Positions 23,912 to 31,648 of a stretch of 64,000 bases of DNA are shown here, piece by piece (the first letter of the stretch is position 1; every line of letters starts with the position of its first letter). Under the pieces are notes generated by a model. The model searched no databases, was not told the DNA's origin, and saw nothing but the letters and a program-made list of their open reading frames with translations. Location of the stretch: assembly GCA_900543215.1 (NCBI GenBank), contig UQQR01000008.1, positions 1 to 64,000 of the forward strand. The letters run 5' to 3'. Position numbers and translations under genes: made by a program. The stretch comes from an uncultured Oscillospiraceae bacterium (lineage in GTDB: Bacteria; Bacillota; Clostridia; Oscillospirales; Acutalibacteraceae).

Positions 23912-24232
23912 ATGAGTATAAAGGAATTTAAAGAAATTCTTGACGGGAGCGGAATACCGTTTAGTTACGACCATTGGGCCGGCTCGCAAATCTCCGAATT
24001 TCCGTACGGAGTTTACCGAACGGAAGAGGAAGAGCCCGTTTGCACGGACGGCGGCGTCGCGTTTTCGTTGCTCAATATAACCGTTTCTTTATGGACTAAA
24101 ATAAAAGATTTATCAGCAGAGAGAAAACTTGAAGCGGCGTTATCTGCCGCCGATGTGTTTTTTCAGAAAAGCGGAACTTCGTACGAATACGAAGAAAACG
24201 CATATGTAACCACATATGAAATACAAATATAG
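23912..24232 (+). CDS. tail terminator-like protein
   Basis: A 106-residue protein with ISEFPYGVYRTEEEEPVCTDGGVAFSLLNITVSLW and AALSAADVFFQK, in the place of the tail completion/terminator protein (gpU or gp11-type) between gp10-like and the major tail protein. AAAGGAGG precedes the ATG. Assignment rests mostly on order and size. Confidence 0.72.
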   Translation: MSIKEFKEILDGSGIPFSYDHWAGSQISEFPYGVYRTEEEEPVCTDGGVAFSLLNITVSLWTKIKDLSAERKLEAALSAADVFFQKSGTSYEYEENAYVTTYEIQI

Positions 24233-24243
24233 GAGGAATATAA

Positions 24244-24852
24244 ATGGCAGGAAATACCGCAGCCGCCACACCGGCGGTCAAAAACAGGTTTCATTCAAAG
24301 CTTAAAGCAATGTATTATGCACCGGCAACGATTACAGAGACCGCAGGAACCAAATCAATTACCTACGGCAAGCCTGTAAGGATGTTTGATGCAGTCGCTC
24401 TTTCACTTTCTAAAAAAGGCGACCTTATTGTCGTAAGAAGCGACGGCATGGAGGATGTAATCGGTTCGGATAATCAAGGATACGACGGAGAAGCCGAGCT
24501 TCTTCGTTTGCCTGAAAGCTTTGAAAAGGATTGTTTAAGCAGCACGGTAAACGCCGATGGCACGGTGGATGAATTTGAGAAAGACGATGCAAAGCCTTTT
24601 GCGCTTCTTTTTGAATTCTTAGGAGACAAAAAGAATGTCAGGCATTGTTTATATTGGTGCTATGCAAACCGTCCGAATGTAGAGGGAGATAATCCGGACA
24701 ACAAAGAGCCGAAAAATGAAAAGACTACAATTTACGCTCGCCCTCGCCCCACCGACGGTAAAATAAAGACTAAAACCGGCGACAGTATAACGGACACGGT
24801 TTACAATGCGTGGTATACCGCAGTCCCGGATCAAACTTCATCAGGTAGTTAA
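24244..24852 (+). CDS. major tail protein (phi13-like)
   Basis: A 202-residue protein that forms the tail tube. Start-to-middle pattern KNRFHSKLKAMYYAPATIT... VRMFDAVALSLSKKGDLIVVRSDG...DNQGYDGEAELLRLPESFEKD resembles the phi13-type major tail protein. It immediately precedes the tail assembly chaperone gene, as expected. TAGGAGG precedes the ATG. Confidence 0.85.
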   Translation: MAGNTAAATPAVKNRFHSKLKAMYYAPATITETAGTKSITYGKPVRMFDAVALSLSKKGDLIVVRSDGMEDVIGSDNQGYDGEAELLRLPESFEKDCLSSTVNADGTVDEFEKDDAKPFALLFEFLGDKKNVRHCLYWCYANRPNVEGDNPDNKEPKNEKTTIYARPRPTDGKIKTKTGDSITDTVYNAWYTAVPDQTSSGS

Positions 24853-24853
24853 T

Positions 24854-25192
24854 ATGTTAAAAACAATAAATATAGGAAGTAAAAAAGTAAAGATGAAAGC
24901 TTCGGCGGCAACGCCGAGGCTTTACCGTGATATACTCGGCAAAGATATATTCGCCGATTACGAAAAACTTCTCGATATAGAAAATACTTCCGGTTCCGAG
25001 CGGTGGAGCATTTTTGAAAATATAGCCTTTATTATGGCAAAACAAGCCGATGAAAATATACCCGACGATATAGTTAAATGGTTAGACAGTTTCGACGGCG
25101 TCCCATCGATTGCCGATGCCGTAGGCGACATTTTTGAGCTTTGGACCGGAAATTTAAAAACAAGTTCAGAATCTAAAAAAAAAGTAAATTAA
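24854..25192 (+). CDS. tail assembly chaperone, G-type
   Basis: A 112-residue protein: NIGSKKVKMKASAATPRLYRDILGKDIFADYEKLL... FENIAFIMAKQADENIPDDIVKWLDSFD, the siphovirus tail assembly chaperone pattern. It ends in a run of nine A followed by G, a -1 slippery sequence; the downstream -1 frame encodes the T-type extension (25177-25368). The short form stops at 25192. Confidence 0.85.
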   Translation: MLKTINIGSKKVKMKASAATPRLYRDILGKDIFADYEKLLDIENTSGSERWSIFENIAFIMAKQADENIPDDIVKWLDSFDGVPSIADAVGDIFELWTGNLKTSSESKKKVN

Positions 25193-25368
25193 CCGTCCGA
25201 GAGTATAATACAGCAGTATTCCTCTTGCGTTGTTTGGAACTTGGTTTGTCTCTGTCCGAACTTGATTTGCTTACCGTAGGAATGGTGTACGATATGGCAA
25301 TCGAAAAAGGAAATGATAGTTACGATTACCCTTTGCAAATGACACAAGAGGACTACGATGCATTTTAG
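25177..25368 (+). CDS. tail assembly chaperone T-type extension, by -1 frameshift
   Basis: Sixty-three codons open in the -1 frame relative to the G gene and without its own start codon. The product ends LSELDLLTVGMVYDMAIEKG... YPLQMTQEDYDAF, closely matching the conserved T-type end of Firmicute siphoviruses ('dL..LtvGmv.Dm..Ek.ND..dY...ATQeDfd.F'). Joining at the A9-G run (25175-25184) gives a G-T fusion of about 170 residues, as in lambda gpG-gpT, binding tape measure and tail protein. Confidence 0.83.
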   Translation, partial: KKSKLTVREYNTAVFLLRCLELGLSLSELDLLTVGMVYDMAIEKGNDSYDYPLQMTQEDYDAF

Positions 25369-25378
25369 GAGTTTTTTT

Positions 25379-25621
25379 ATGAAACAGCAAATTAAAAACA
25401 CGAAGAAAGACAAGAAGCCGTCCGTTTCTCCTCATCAACAGATGAAACAGGAATTAGATGCCTATAACAAAGAACACGGCACAAATTACAGTTGCGGCGA
25501 ATACATAGCCTATATATGGCCGAAGCTCCATAGGGGGGGAAAAATAATGTATGAGGATAAAAAAGATATCTATCCTCGTATATGCTTCAAAAATCAAGAA
25601 TTGACCGCCTTAAGGAAATGA
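25379..25621 (+). CDS. small basic hypothetical phage protein
   Basis: ATG 8 bases after TAGGAG. The first 56 residues look like a genuine small protein (KNTKKDKKPSVSPHQQMKQELDAYNKEHGTNYSCGEYIAYIWPK). The last 24 codons run through a strong internal ribosome site (GGGGGG before ATG at 25547) and probably reflect a frameshift in the region (see 25582-25857). Family not recognised. Confidence 0.5.
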   Translation: MKQQIKNTKKDKKPSVSPHQQMKQELDAYNKEHGTNYSCGEYIAYIWPKLHRGGKIMYEDKKDIYPRICFKNQELTALRK

Positions 25622-25857
25622 TAATTTCACAACCCGAACGGCAAAAGGAATTTCTTGCACAGATAAATGCGGCAAACGAATTGAGAGACACAATAGAAAA
25701 GAAAATTCAAGAAGTAGACGGCGGTACACTTACAGAGATTTTATATTGGAAATATGTATGTGGAAAATCTCTTTGGGAAATAAGCGAGTATATAAATTAC
25801 TGTTTTAGGCATACCGAGCGATTACATTTAAAGGCTCTCGAAAAATTCAAATTATAA
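25582..25857 (+). CDS. sigma-region-4/DUF1492-like protein, N-terminus possibly frameshifted
   Basis: A 91-residue frame: helical RIDRLKEMIISQPERQKEFLAQINAANELRDTIEKKI and then an HTH, TLTEILYWKYVCGKSLWEISEYINY. This is again the DUF1492 layout. The ATG at 25582 has no ribosome site, whereas GGGGGG precedes an ATG at 25547 in another frame; a one-base change in the A6 run at 25559-25564 would join them into a normal gene starting MYEDKKRYLSSYM. So it is either mutated, or frameshifted, or weakly translated. Its place between chaperone and tape measure is unusual for a regulator. Confidence 0.55.
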   Translation: MLQKSRIDRLKEMIISQPERQKEFLAQINAANELRDTIEKKIQEVDGGTLTEILYWKYVCGKSLWEISEYINYCFRHTERLHLKALEKFKL

Positions 25858-25921
25858 TGAACGATTAATTTTAATTCAGCGTTCGCTTATGCGGGTGTTT
25901 TTTCAGATATAAAAATCATTT

Positions 25922-25937
25922 TTGCAGTCAACTGCAA
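25922..25937. repeat. 16-bp palindrome copy (before tape measure gene)
   Basis: TTGCAGTCAACTGCAA ending 14 bp before the tape-measure GTG, its right edge touching the ribosome site AAGGAAAGGAGAG. A protein bound here, or the RNA hairpin, could modulate tail-gene expression. Confidence 0.7.
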
Positions 25938-25951
25938 GGAAAGGAGAGACT

Positions 25952-28747
25952 GTGACAAAAAAATTAAAGGGTATAATTGTAAAAATCGGCGGAGATACAA
26001 GCGGTTTGAGCAAGGCGCTTAAAGATATAGACAGTCAGCTTTATAATACTAAAAGCGATCTTAGAGATGTTCAAAAGCTTTTAAAACTCGATCCGACAAA
26101 TACTGTTTTACTCAGTCAAAAGCAAGAGCTGCTTTCGAAATCCATTAAAACCACATCCGAACGGTTGAAAGAGCTGAAAGAAGCCGAAAAAGCCGCAAAA
26201 GCTGAATTTGAAAAGAAAAATATCAGCGAAAGTGAATACCAATCCTTACAGCGCGAAATCGTTAGGACAGAGCAATCTTTAAAATCGCTTGAAAAACAAG
26301 CCAAAACCGTTAATATTTCGCTTGAAAAAGTCGGCAGCACAACGAGCAGTGTCGGCAAAGCTCTTACAATAGGTATTACAACACCCGTTATAGCTGCGGG
26401 AGCGGCAATTTATAAGTATTCAAGTGACCTCACCGAAGCTGAGAACAAAACAAAAGAAGTATTTAAAAATATGTCTTCGGATGTTCTTGATTGGTCTCAA
26501 ACTTCACTTGATAAAATGGGAATGGCGCGTTCTACGGCGCTTGATGCAGCATCTCTATACGGCGGTATGGCTACGGCTATGGGACTCACTCGTAAAAGCG
26601 CGACGGATATGTCGAAGTCACTCACCGAGCTTTCCGTAGACCTTGCAAGCTTTCATAACACATCCTTAGATCAAGCCTCAACCGCTTTGAAAAGTATATT
26701 CACAGGCGAGACGGAAACGCTTAAAAATTACGGTATAGTAATGACCGAAGCAAATCTCAAGGCATACGCTCTGTCACAGGGGATAAAAACAAATTACAGC
26801 GAAATGACACAAGCCGAAAAGGTGCAGCTAAGATATAACTTTGTTATGAATGCCAGTAAGGACGCCATTGGTGATTATGAGCGCAACTGCGGAGAAGCGG
26901 CGTCCCAAATGAAAAAACTGCCCGAAGCATCAAAAGAGCTCGCAACTTCGTTTAAAGAAAATGTCGAGCCTACAATAACCCCTATGATACAACGGCTTAA
27001 CGAAGCAGTTGTATGGTTCGGAAAGCTTGACGATGGTACAAAAAACATTATTACGCGAGCCGCACTGATAACTGCCGCTGCCGGACCTGTTTTGACCGTG
27101 GGCGGGAAAATAATACAAGCCGTAAGCAAAACCCAAAAGGTGATTGAAACATTAAAGGCGGCGCATCTTTCAAAAAAGTCTGCAACCGCAGCCGACACAC
27201 AAGCGCAGACTGCCTATGCAAGCTCACTTGATACTACGGCCGCCGCCGCAAACCGCGCAACCGCAAACCTTAATAAGATGGCGCTCGCTCAAAGAAACGC
27301 AAACGGCTCAACACTTTCGACAACCGCATACGGTGCAGATGCTTCTTTAAATTCAGGAACATTTAAAACCGCCCAAAAAAATTCTGCGTCTTCAAAATTA
27401 AAATTAATGGCAGGGAATTCAAGTTTATATTTGGCTCTTGCTGCCGCAACAATAGGTATAGGCGGTACAATCGTTCAAAAACGCATCAAAAAAGAATATG
27501 AGCTTATTGATAAAAAATACAAAAATATGATCGACGAAAGTAACAAGGCTTACGATTCGGAAATACAAAATCTTACTGATGAATATAACTCTTACGAAGA
27601 TAAAATGAACAAAAAGAAATCTAAGGAAGAGAAATTCTACAGTGATAAAATAGCCAATTTAAAAAACGACCTAAAAGCTCAAAAAAACGCCATATCCGAA
27701 GAGCAAAAGCTTTACGAAAAAGCTCATAAAGAGCGGCTTTCACAGCTTGAAAAGGAAAAGCAGGCAAAGCTTGACTCTATATCCGCAAGTCAAGAAGCTC
27801 AAACCGCCGAACTGCAACAGCAAATAGACGCCTTAAATGCTTTAAACGAAGCGGATGAAGCGGCAACAAAAGAACAGGAAAACGCCGAAAAGCTTGCAGA
27901 GCTTAAGAAGTCTATTACATTTGCAAAAACATACGCCGAAAAAGTAGACGCGGAAAACGCGTACACCGCCGAAGTCAAAAGGCAGGAGCAAGAAAAAACA
28001 AAAGCGGCTCGAGAAAACCAAATTAAACAGCTTCAAAACAAAATGGAGCAAATAAAGAACGAGGCTTCCGCCCGCCAAGAACAAGTTAAATCCGAATACG
28101 ATTCGGCGGTCGAACTTGAAAACAGCAAATATGAAATTGCCAAAGAAGGCTTTGAAAACAGGCTTTCGGCTCTTGATACTTATGTTGAAGATGAAACCGC
28201 ACGTCTTGAAGCTTTGAGAGATAATGCGGTTTCGCTTATGCAAAGTGAAACCGACACTTATCTTGCCGAATTGCAAAAACGCATAGATGCGCAAGAGAAA
28301 CTCAAAAAAGCCGCAGAAGAAGCCATTAAAACCCAACAAAAGGAAGATGAAAAAACAAAAGAAGAAAAATATGTTGCAAAGATAAAGGCCCGCGGCGTTT
28401 CGTGGTATGATAAAGACATTCCAAAATCGTGGTCGAGCAAAGCCGGTCACAATGCTTCCGGCACGAACGATTGGCGCGGAGGTCTTACCTATGTACATGA
28501 GCGGGGCGGGGAATTGATAAATCTTCCGCAGCACGCACAGATAATTCCTCACGATTTATCGGTGGAGTATATGAGAGAACTTGCCCGCGCAAAAACGGGC
28601 TCGCAAAACACCTACAACCAATACGGTGCACAACAGCAGGTTACCGTTTTGAAGGTTGGTGAAAAAACCGTTGCCGAGGTTATAGAGCCTTGCGTATCGG
28701 TGAAGATGTCAGACAGCATTTACAGAAGGAGGCGCTCAGGTGGATAA
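25952..28747 (+). CDS. tail tape measure protein
   Basis: A 931-residue protein with GTG start after AAGGAAAGGAGAG. N-terminus IVKIGGDTSGLSKALKDIDSQL is the classic tape-measure start; residues about 140-160 and 380-400 are glycine/alanine-rich hydrophobic segments (SVGKALTIGITTPVIAAGA). Roughly residues 515-800 form long charged coiled coils rich in K, E and Q. The end contains HNASGTNDWRGGLTYVHERGGELINLPQHAQIIPH, which anchors the tail tip. At about 1.5 angstrom per residue the tail would be near 140 nm, indicating a siphovirus. Confidence 0.93.
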   Translation: MTKKLKGIIVKIGGDTSGLSKALKDIDSQLYNTKSDLRDVQKLLKLDPTNTVLLSQKQELLSKSIKTTSERLKELKEAEKAAKAEFEKKNISESEYQSLQREIVRTEQSLKSLEKQAKTVNISLEKVGSTTSSVGKALTIGITTPVIAAGAAIYKYSSDLTEAENKTKEVFKNMSSDVLDWSQTSLDKMGMARSTALDAASLYGGMATAMGLTRKSATDMSKSLTELSVDLASFHNTSLDQASTALKSIFTGETETLKNYGIVMTEANLKAYALSQGIKTNYSEMTQAEKVQLRYNFVMNASKDAIGDYERNCGEAASQMKKLPEASKELATSFKENVEPTITPMIQRLNEAVVWFGKLDDGTKNIITRAALITAAAGPVLTVGGKIIQAVSKTQKVIETLKAAHLSKKSATAADTQAQTAYASSLDTTAAAANRATANLNKMALAQRNANGSTLSTTAYGADASLNSGTFKTAQKNSASSKLKLMAGNSSLYLALAAATIGIGGTIVQKRIKKEYELIDKKYKNMIDESNKAYDSEIQNLTDEYNSYEDKMNKKKSKEEKFYSDKIANLKNDLKAQKNAISEEQKLYEKAHKERLSQLEKEKQAKLDSISASQEAQTAELQQQIDALNALNEADEAATKEQENAEKLAELKKSITFAKTYAEKVDAENAYTAEVKRQEQEKTKAARENQIKQLQNKMEQIKNEASARQEQVKSEYDSAVELENSKYEIAKEGFENRLSALDTYVEDETARLEALRDNAVSLMQSETDTYLAELQKRIDAQEKLKKAAEEAIKTQQKEDEKTKEEKYVAKIKARGVSWYDKDIPKSWSSKAGHNASGTNDWRGGLTYVHERGGELINLPQHAQIIPHDLSVEYMRELARAKTGSQNTYNQYGAQQQVTVLKVGEKTVAEVIEPCVSVKMSDSIYRRRRSGG

Positions 28748-29561
28748 CGATGAGTTCAAATACGGCAATATAGAATCTGGCGCATTTAATATTGTGTGCG
28801 GAACGGAAACACATTCGATACTGCCCGAGAAACGCAAATATGTGCAAGAGGTACCGGGACTTGACGGCGTGGTGGATTTCGGAATTTCGGGTTACAGTAC
28901 ACGGGTAATAACAAAACCGATATATTACACAGGCGCGTATTCCGATTTAAGAAAAAAGAGAGAGGAAATAATAGCTTGGCTTTGCAATGACGGGACACCC
29001 AAAAAGCTTATTTTCGGCAACGAACCCGACAGATATTATATGGCTAAAATTTATGCGGCACTTGAATTTAACAACACCTCAGATAGACATATAGGCGATA
29101 TTCAGTTTGAGTGCAATCCGCCGTGGCAATATCTTTTGGACAGCACACTTTTAACGCCTGATGAAATTACATACATAAATTGTACCGCTAAAGACGGTCA
29201 ATTTATTAAAGAATTTTCAGGGAGCGGTGCTATAAAGTTTTTTAATAAAGGTACTCAAAAGGTTAAGCCTGTAATAAAAATCATAGGTCGCGTCAAGTCA
29301 GGATTCACATTATCTTATGGAACAGCCAAGCTTAAAATAAACGCAGATACAGGCTTTGAGGGTGTGAAAATCGATTGCACAAAGGAGACCGCGACACGGA
29401 TGTCAGACGGTAGCAGCCTGTATTCGAGTCTTGATTCGGCAAGCACCTTTTTCGAACTTTCTCCCGGTAAATGTATGATAAATGTTTCGGGCGGATCTCT
29501 CGGTGCCTACCCTGATTCTGTAACCGTCATAATAGAATTTAACGCTAAAATGTTAGGGTGA
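28740..29561 (+). CDS. distal tail protein (Dit)
   Basis: A 273-residue protein, GTG start overlapping the tape measure by 8 bp. PEKRKYVQEVPGLDGVVDFGISGYSTRVITKPIYY and the FECNPPWQYL segment are typical of siphovirus distal tail (Dit) proteins; the second half (about 150-273) is the galectin-like carbohydrate-binding part. Hub of the baseplate. Confidence 0.88.
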   Translation: MDNDEFKYGNIESGAFNIVCGTETHSILPEKRKYVQEVPGLDGVVDFGISGYSTRVITKPIYYTGAYSDLRKKREEIIAWLCNDGTPKKLIFGNEPDRYYMAKIYAALEFNNTSDRHIGDIQFECNPPWQYLLDSTLLTPDEITYINCTAKDGQFIKEFSGSGAIKFFNKGTQKVKPVIKIIGRVKSGFTLSYGTAKLKINADTGFEGVKIDCTKETATRMSDGSSLYSSLDSASTFFELSPGKCMINVSGGSLGAYPDSVTVIIEFNAKMLG

Positions 29562-29565
29562 TAAG

Positions 29566-30960
29566 ATGGCAGGTAAAATAAAAGTATATGATAAAGATTT
29601 CAAGGCTTTGGGGAGCACCTCCGAAGCCTTTAATATTGCAAAAACAGAGGAATTGATGCGTGAATACACATTAAGCTTTTCCGTTGCTAACACAGACGGG
29701 ATTTTCGATTACATTAATGAAAATTCTATATTTGAATATTCGGGTCAAAAATTTGATATATCAGGTATTGACGGCGATTCAGGCACAAACAACATAACAC
29801 AGGTTACTGCCGAACATATTTCTTACCGTTTATCAAATTATACGCTGGTAAACGGATACAGTTTCGTGGGAACAGCTCGTCAATTAGCCGAGGATATTTT
29901 GAGGGAAGCCAAAACAGTAGACGGCACACCTGCATCTTCCGAGTTTACTTTGGGAACTGTAGTAAGTACCGATGTACTTAATTTTTCGCTTTCGGGTCAA
30001 ACAAATGTAACAGCTCGCGAAGCGCTTATTGCAATGAAAGAATTGGGCGTAGAGGTTCAGTTTGACAATTTCACCGTAAATGTGCTTTATCAGGTCGGCA
30101 CTGATTCAGGCATAGTATTTGAATATGGCAAAAACCTCACCGGCGTTAGGCGTACATGGCAACGCGATAATGGTTGGACTTACGACATAAATATTGCTGA
30201 CCTTCAAAAAGCAAAGGGCTATACCGGCGAGAGCTACGGTCTCGGCGATAATATTACCGTAATCGATAAATTTGCAAAGCTTGAAATTAAACAACGCATA
30301 ATTACTTACAAAGAATGTGACGACCCCACACAGAACAGCATAACTGTAGGTGTATTCATTCGTGATAATGCCTCACTTAGCGTAGAGACTGACCGTATCG
30401 CCAATGCCGCAAGCACCGTAGCCGGCGAAGCAAAAAGCAAAGCGGACACTTCGGTACAGCAAGGCGAGAAATACAGCAATGTCTCAATTACGCATAAAGA
30501 CGGGTTTAAGTGTACAAATATAAGTGATACTCTTCGCGTTATGGTGAATGCAAATGACTGCTTTGTGGTTCAGGCTAAGAAAAACGGGCAGTGGGTTACG
30601 GTTACAAGCGCCGAACTTTGGGGAATAGTAACTTCACGGCTTACTACGCAGAATTCCAAAGATTATTATTACGCAACAATCGGTATGAACAACAACGGAA
30701 ACCCCGGTTTGTTCTTAATGTGGAGGGACAAAGGCAACGAACCGGAAGAGCATTTCAGTGTATGGCCGACAGCTTCGGGAGACACGGTTATAGATTGTAA
30801 AGGCAATTTACGCATCAAATCTAAAACCGGCGGAAAGGTTGTTATAGAAAACCGCGAAGAAGACAGCCAAGGATTCAGCGGAAGTATATATCTCACCGAA
30901 AACGGCGGCGGTCTTGCTTTACTGAAATTTACAAACGGAATACTGAAAAGTATAGATTAA
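29566..30960 (+). CDS. tail-associated (Tal/Gp27-like) baseplate protein
   Basis: A 464-residue protein immediately after dit, the place of the Tal/prophage endopeptidase tail protein. N-terminus IKVYDKDFKALGSTSEAFNIAKTEELMREYTLSFSVANTDGIFDYINENSIF is characteristic of the gp27-like tail hub. The C-terminal 150 residues (from ADTSVQQGEKYSNVSI) are beta-rich with glycine-rich loops. No peptidase motif is evident. Confidence 0.82.
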   Translation: MAGKIKVYDKDFKALGSTSEAFNIAKTEELMREYTLSFSVANTDGIFDYINENSIFEYSGQKFDISGIDGDSGTNNITQVTAEHISYRLSNYTLVNGYSFVGTARQLAEDILREAKTVDGTPASSEFTLGTVVSTDVLNFSLSGQTNVTAREALIAMKELGVEVQFDNFTVNVLYQVGTDSGIVFEYGKNLTGVRRTWQRDNGWTYDINIADLQKAKGYTGESYGLGDNITVIDKFAKLEIKQRIITYKECDDPTQNSITVGVFIRDNASLSVETDRIANAASTVAGEAKSKADTSVQQGEKYSNVSITHKDGFKCTNISDTLRVMVNANDCFVVQAKKNGQWVTVTSAELWGIVTSRLTTQNSKDYYYATIGMNNNGNPGLFLMWRDKGNEPEEHFSVWPTASGDTVIDCKGNLRIKSKTGGKVVIENREEDSQGFSGSIYLTENGGGLALLKFTNGILKSID

Positions 30961-30973
30961 GGAGAGATATACC

Positions 30974-31435
30974 GTGGGACTTATAAAAATAACAATCAGT
31001 ATGACCGAAGCAGAACGCATAGCCGCTTATAACAGCAATATGCAATATCTTGAAAAGGATTTACCGTTAAAACACTTGCCGGTCGGAATTATAATATCCT
31101 TCGACACACCCGTAGACCCGAACAAGCTTTACGGCGGCAAATGGGAACGGATAAAAGGCAGATTTATATGGGGCATAGAGGACGGCGAACAGGCAGGCTG
31201 CACCAGCGGCGAAAAAACGCACATGCTAACTACTGATGAAATGCCAAGCCATAATCACTATGGATTCGCCACAGATGTGCACTCCACCACCCACGATACA
31301 AATACCGACAGGTATCCTTACGGAGCGTGGACGAAAGAATATAATGAAGTACATACAGGGAGTACTGGCGGAAATCAACCACACAACAATATGCCGCCTT
31401 ATTACGGTGCGTGTACATGGCGCAGAGTGGCGTAA
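30974..31435 (+). CDS. baseplate/tail-collar-like protein
   Basis: A 153-residue protein, GTG start. LPVGIIISFDTPVDPNKLYGGKWERIKGRFIWGIE, then GEKTHMLTTDEMPSHNHYG and GNQPHNNMPPYYGACTWRRVA: the 'P.GsI......NP...yGGtWe.i.GrfL.G ... E..H.LT..EmPsHnH ... NmPPY' collar-type pattern. The histidines likely bind metal in the trimeric fibre tip. Probably a receptor-binding accessory. Confidence 0.85.
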   Translation: MGLIKITISMTEAERIAAYNSNMQYLEKDLPLKHLPVGIIISFDTPVDPNKLYGGKWERIKGRFIWGIEDGEQAGCTSGEKTHMLTTDEMPSHNHYGFATDVHSTTHDTNTDRYPYGAWTKEYNEVHTGSTGGNQPHNNMPPYYGACTWRRVA

Positions 31436-31448
31436 GGGAGGTGAGAAG

Positions 31449-31634
31449 ATGCCTAAATACAGAATTTTCATTAGAGAATCGGCAAGCAAACATGTAATAG
31501 CAGAGTCCGACACAAAGGAAAAAGCAATTACCGGCATAAGAGAGAAATTTGAAAACGGCGAAATTACCCTCGACAAAGAAAACGATACATATTCGTTTGA
31601 AATGCAGGGAGACGAGATCAAAAGCGAAAACTAA
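31449..31634 (+). CDS. 61-aa hypothetical tail-region protein
   Basis: ATG after AAGGGAGGTGAG. Small alpha/beta protein (KYRIFIRESASKHVIAESDTKEKAITGIREKFENGEITLD). Between the collar-like and fibre genes; function unknown. Confidence 0.6.
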   Translation: MPKYRIFIRESASKHVIAESDTKEKAITGIREKFENGEITLDKENDTYSFEMQGDEIKSEN

Positions 31635-31648
31635 AAAAGGAGAAGAGA

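Noticed and set aside
27842..28552. 236-codon leftward open frame inside the tape measure gene
   Set aside because: Antisense shadow of the lysine/glutamate-rich coiled coil; Phe-rich, no ribosome site.
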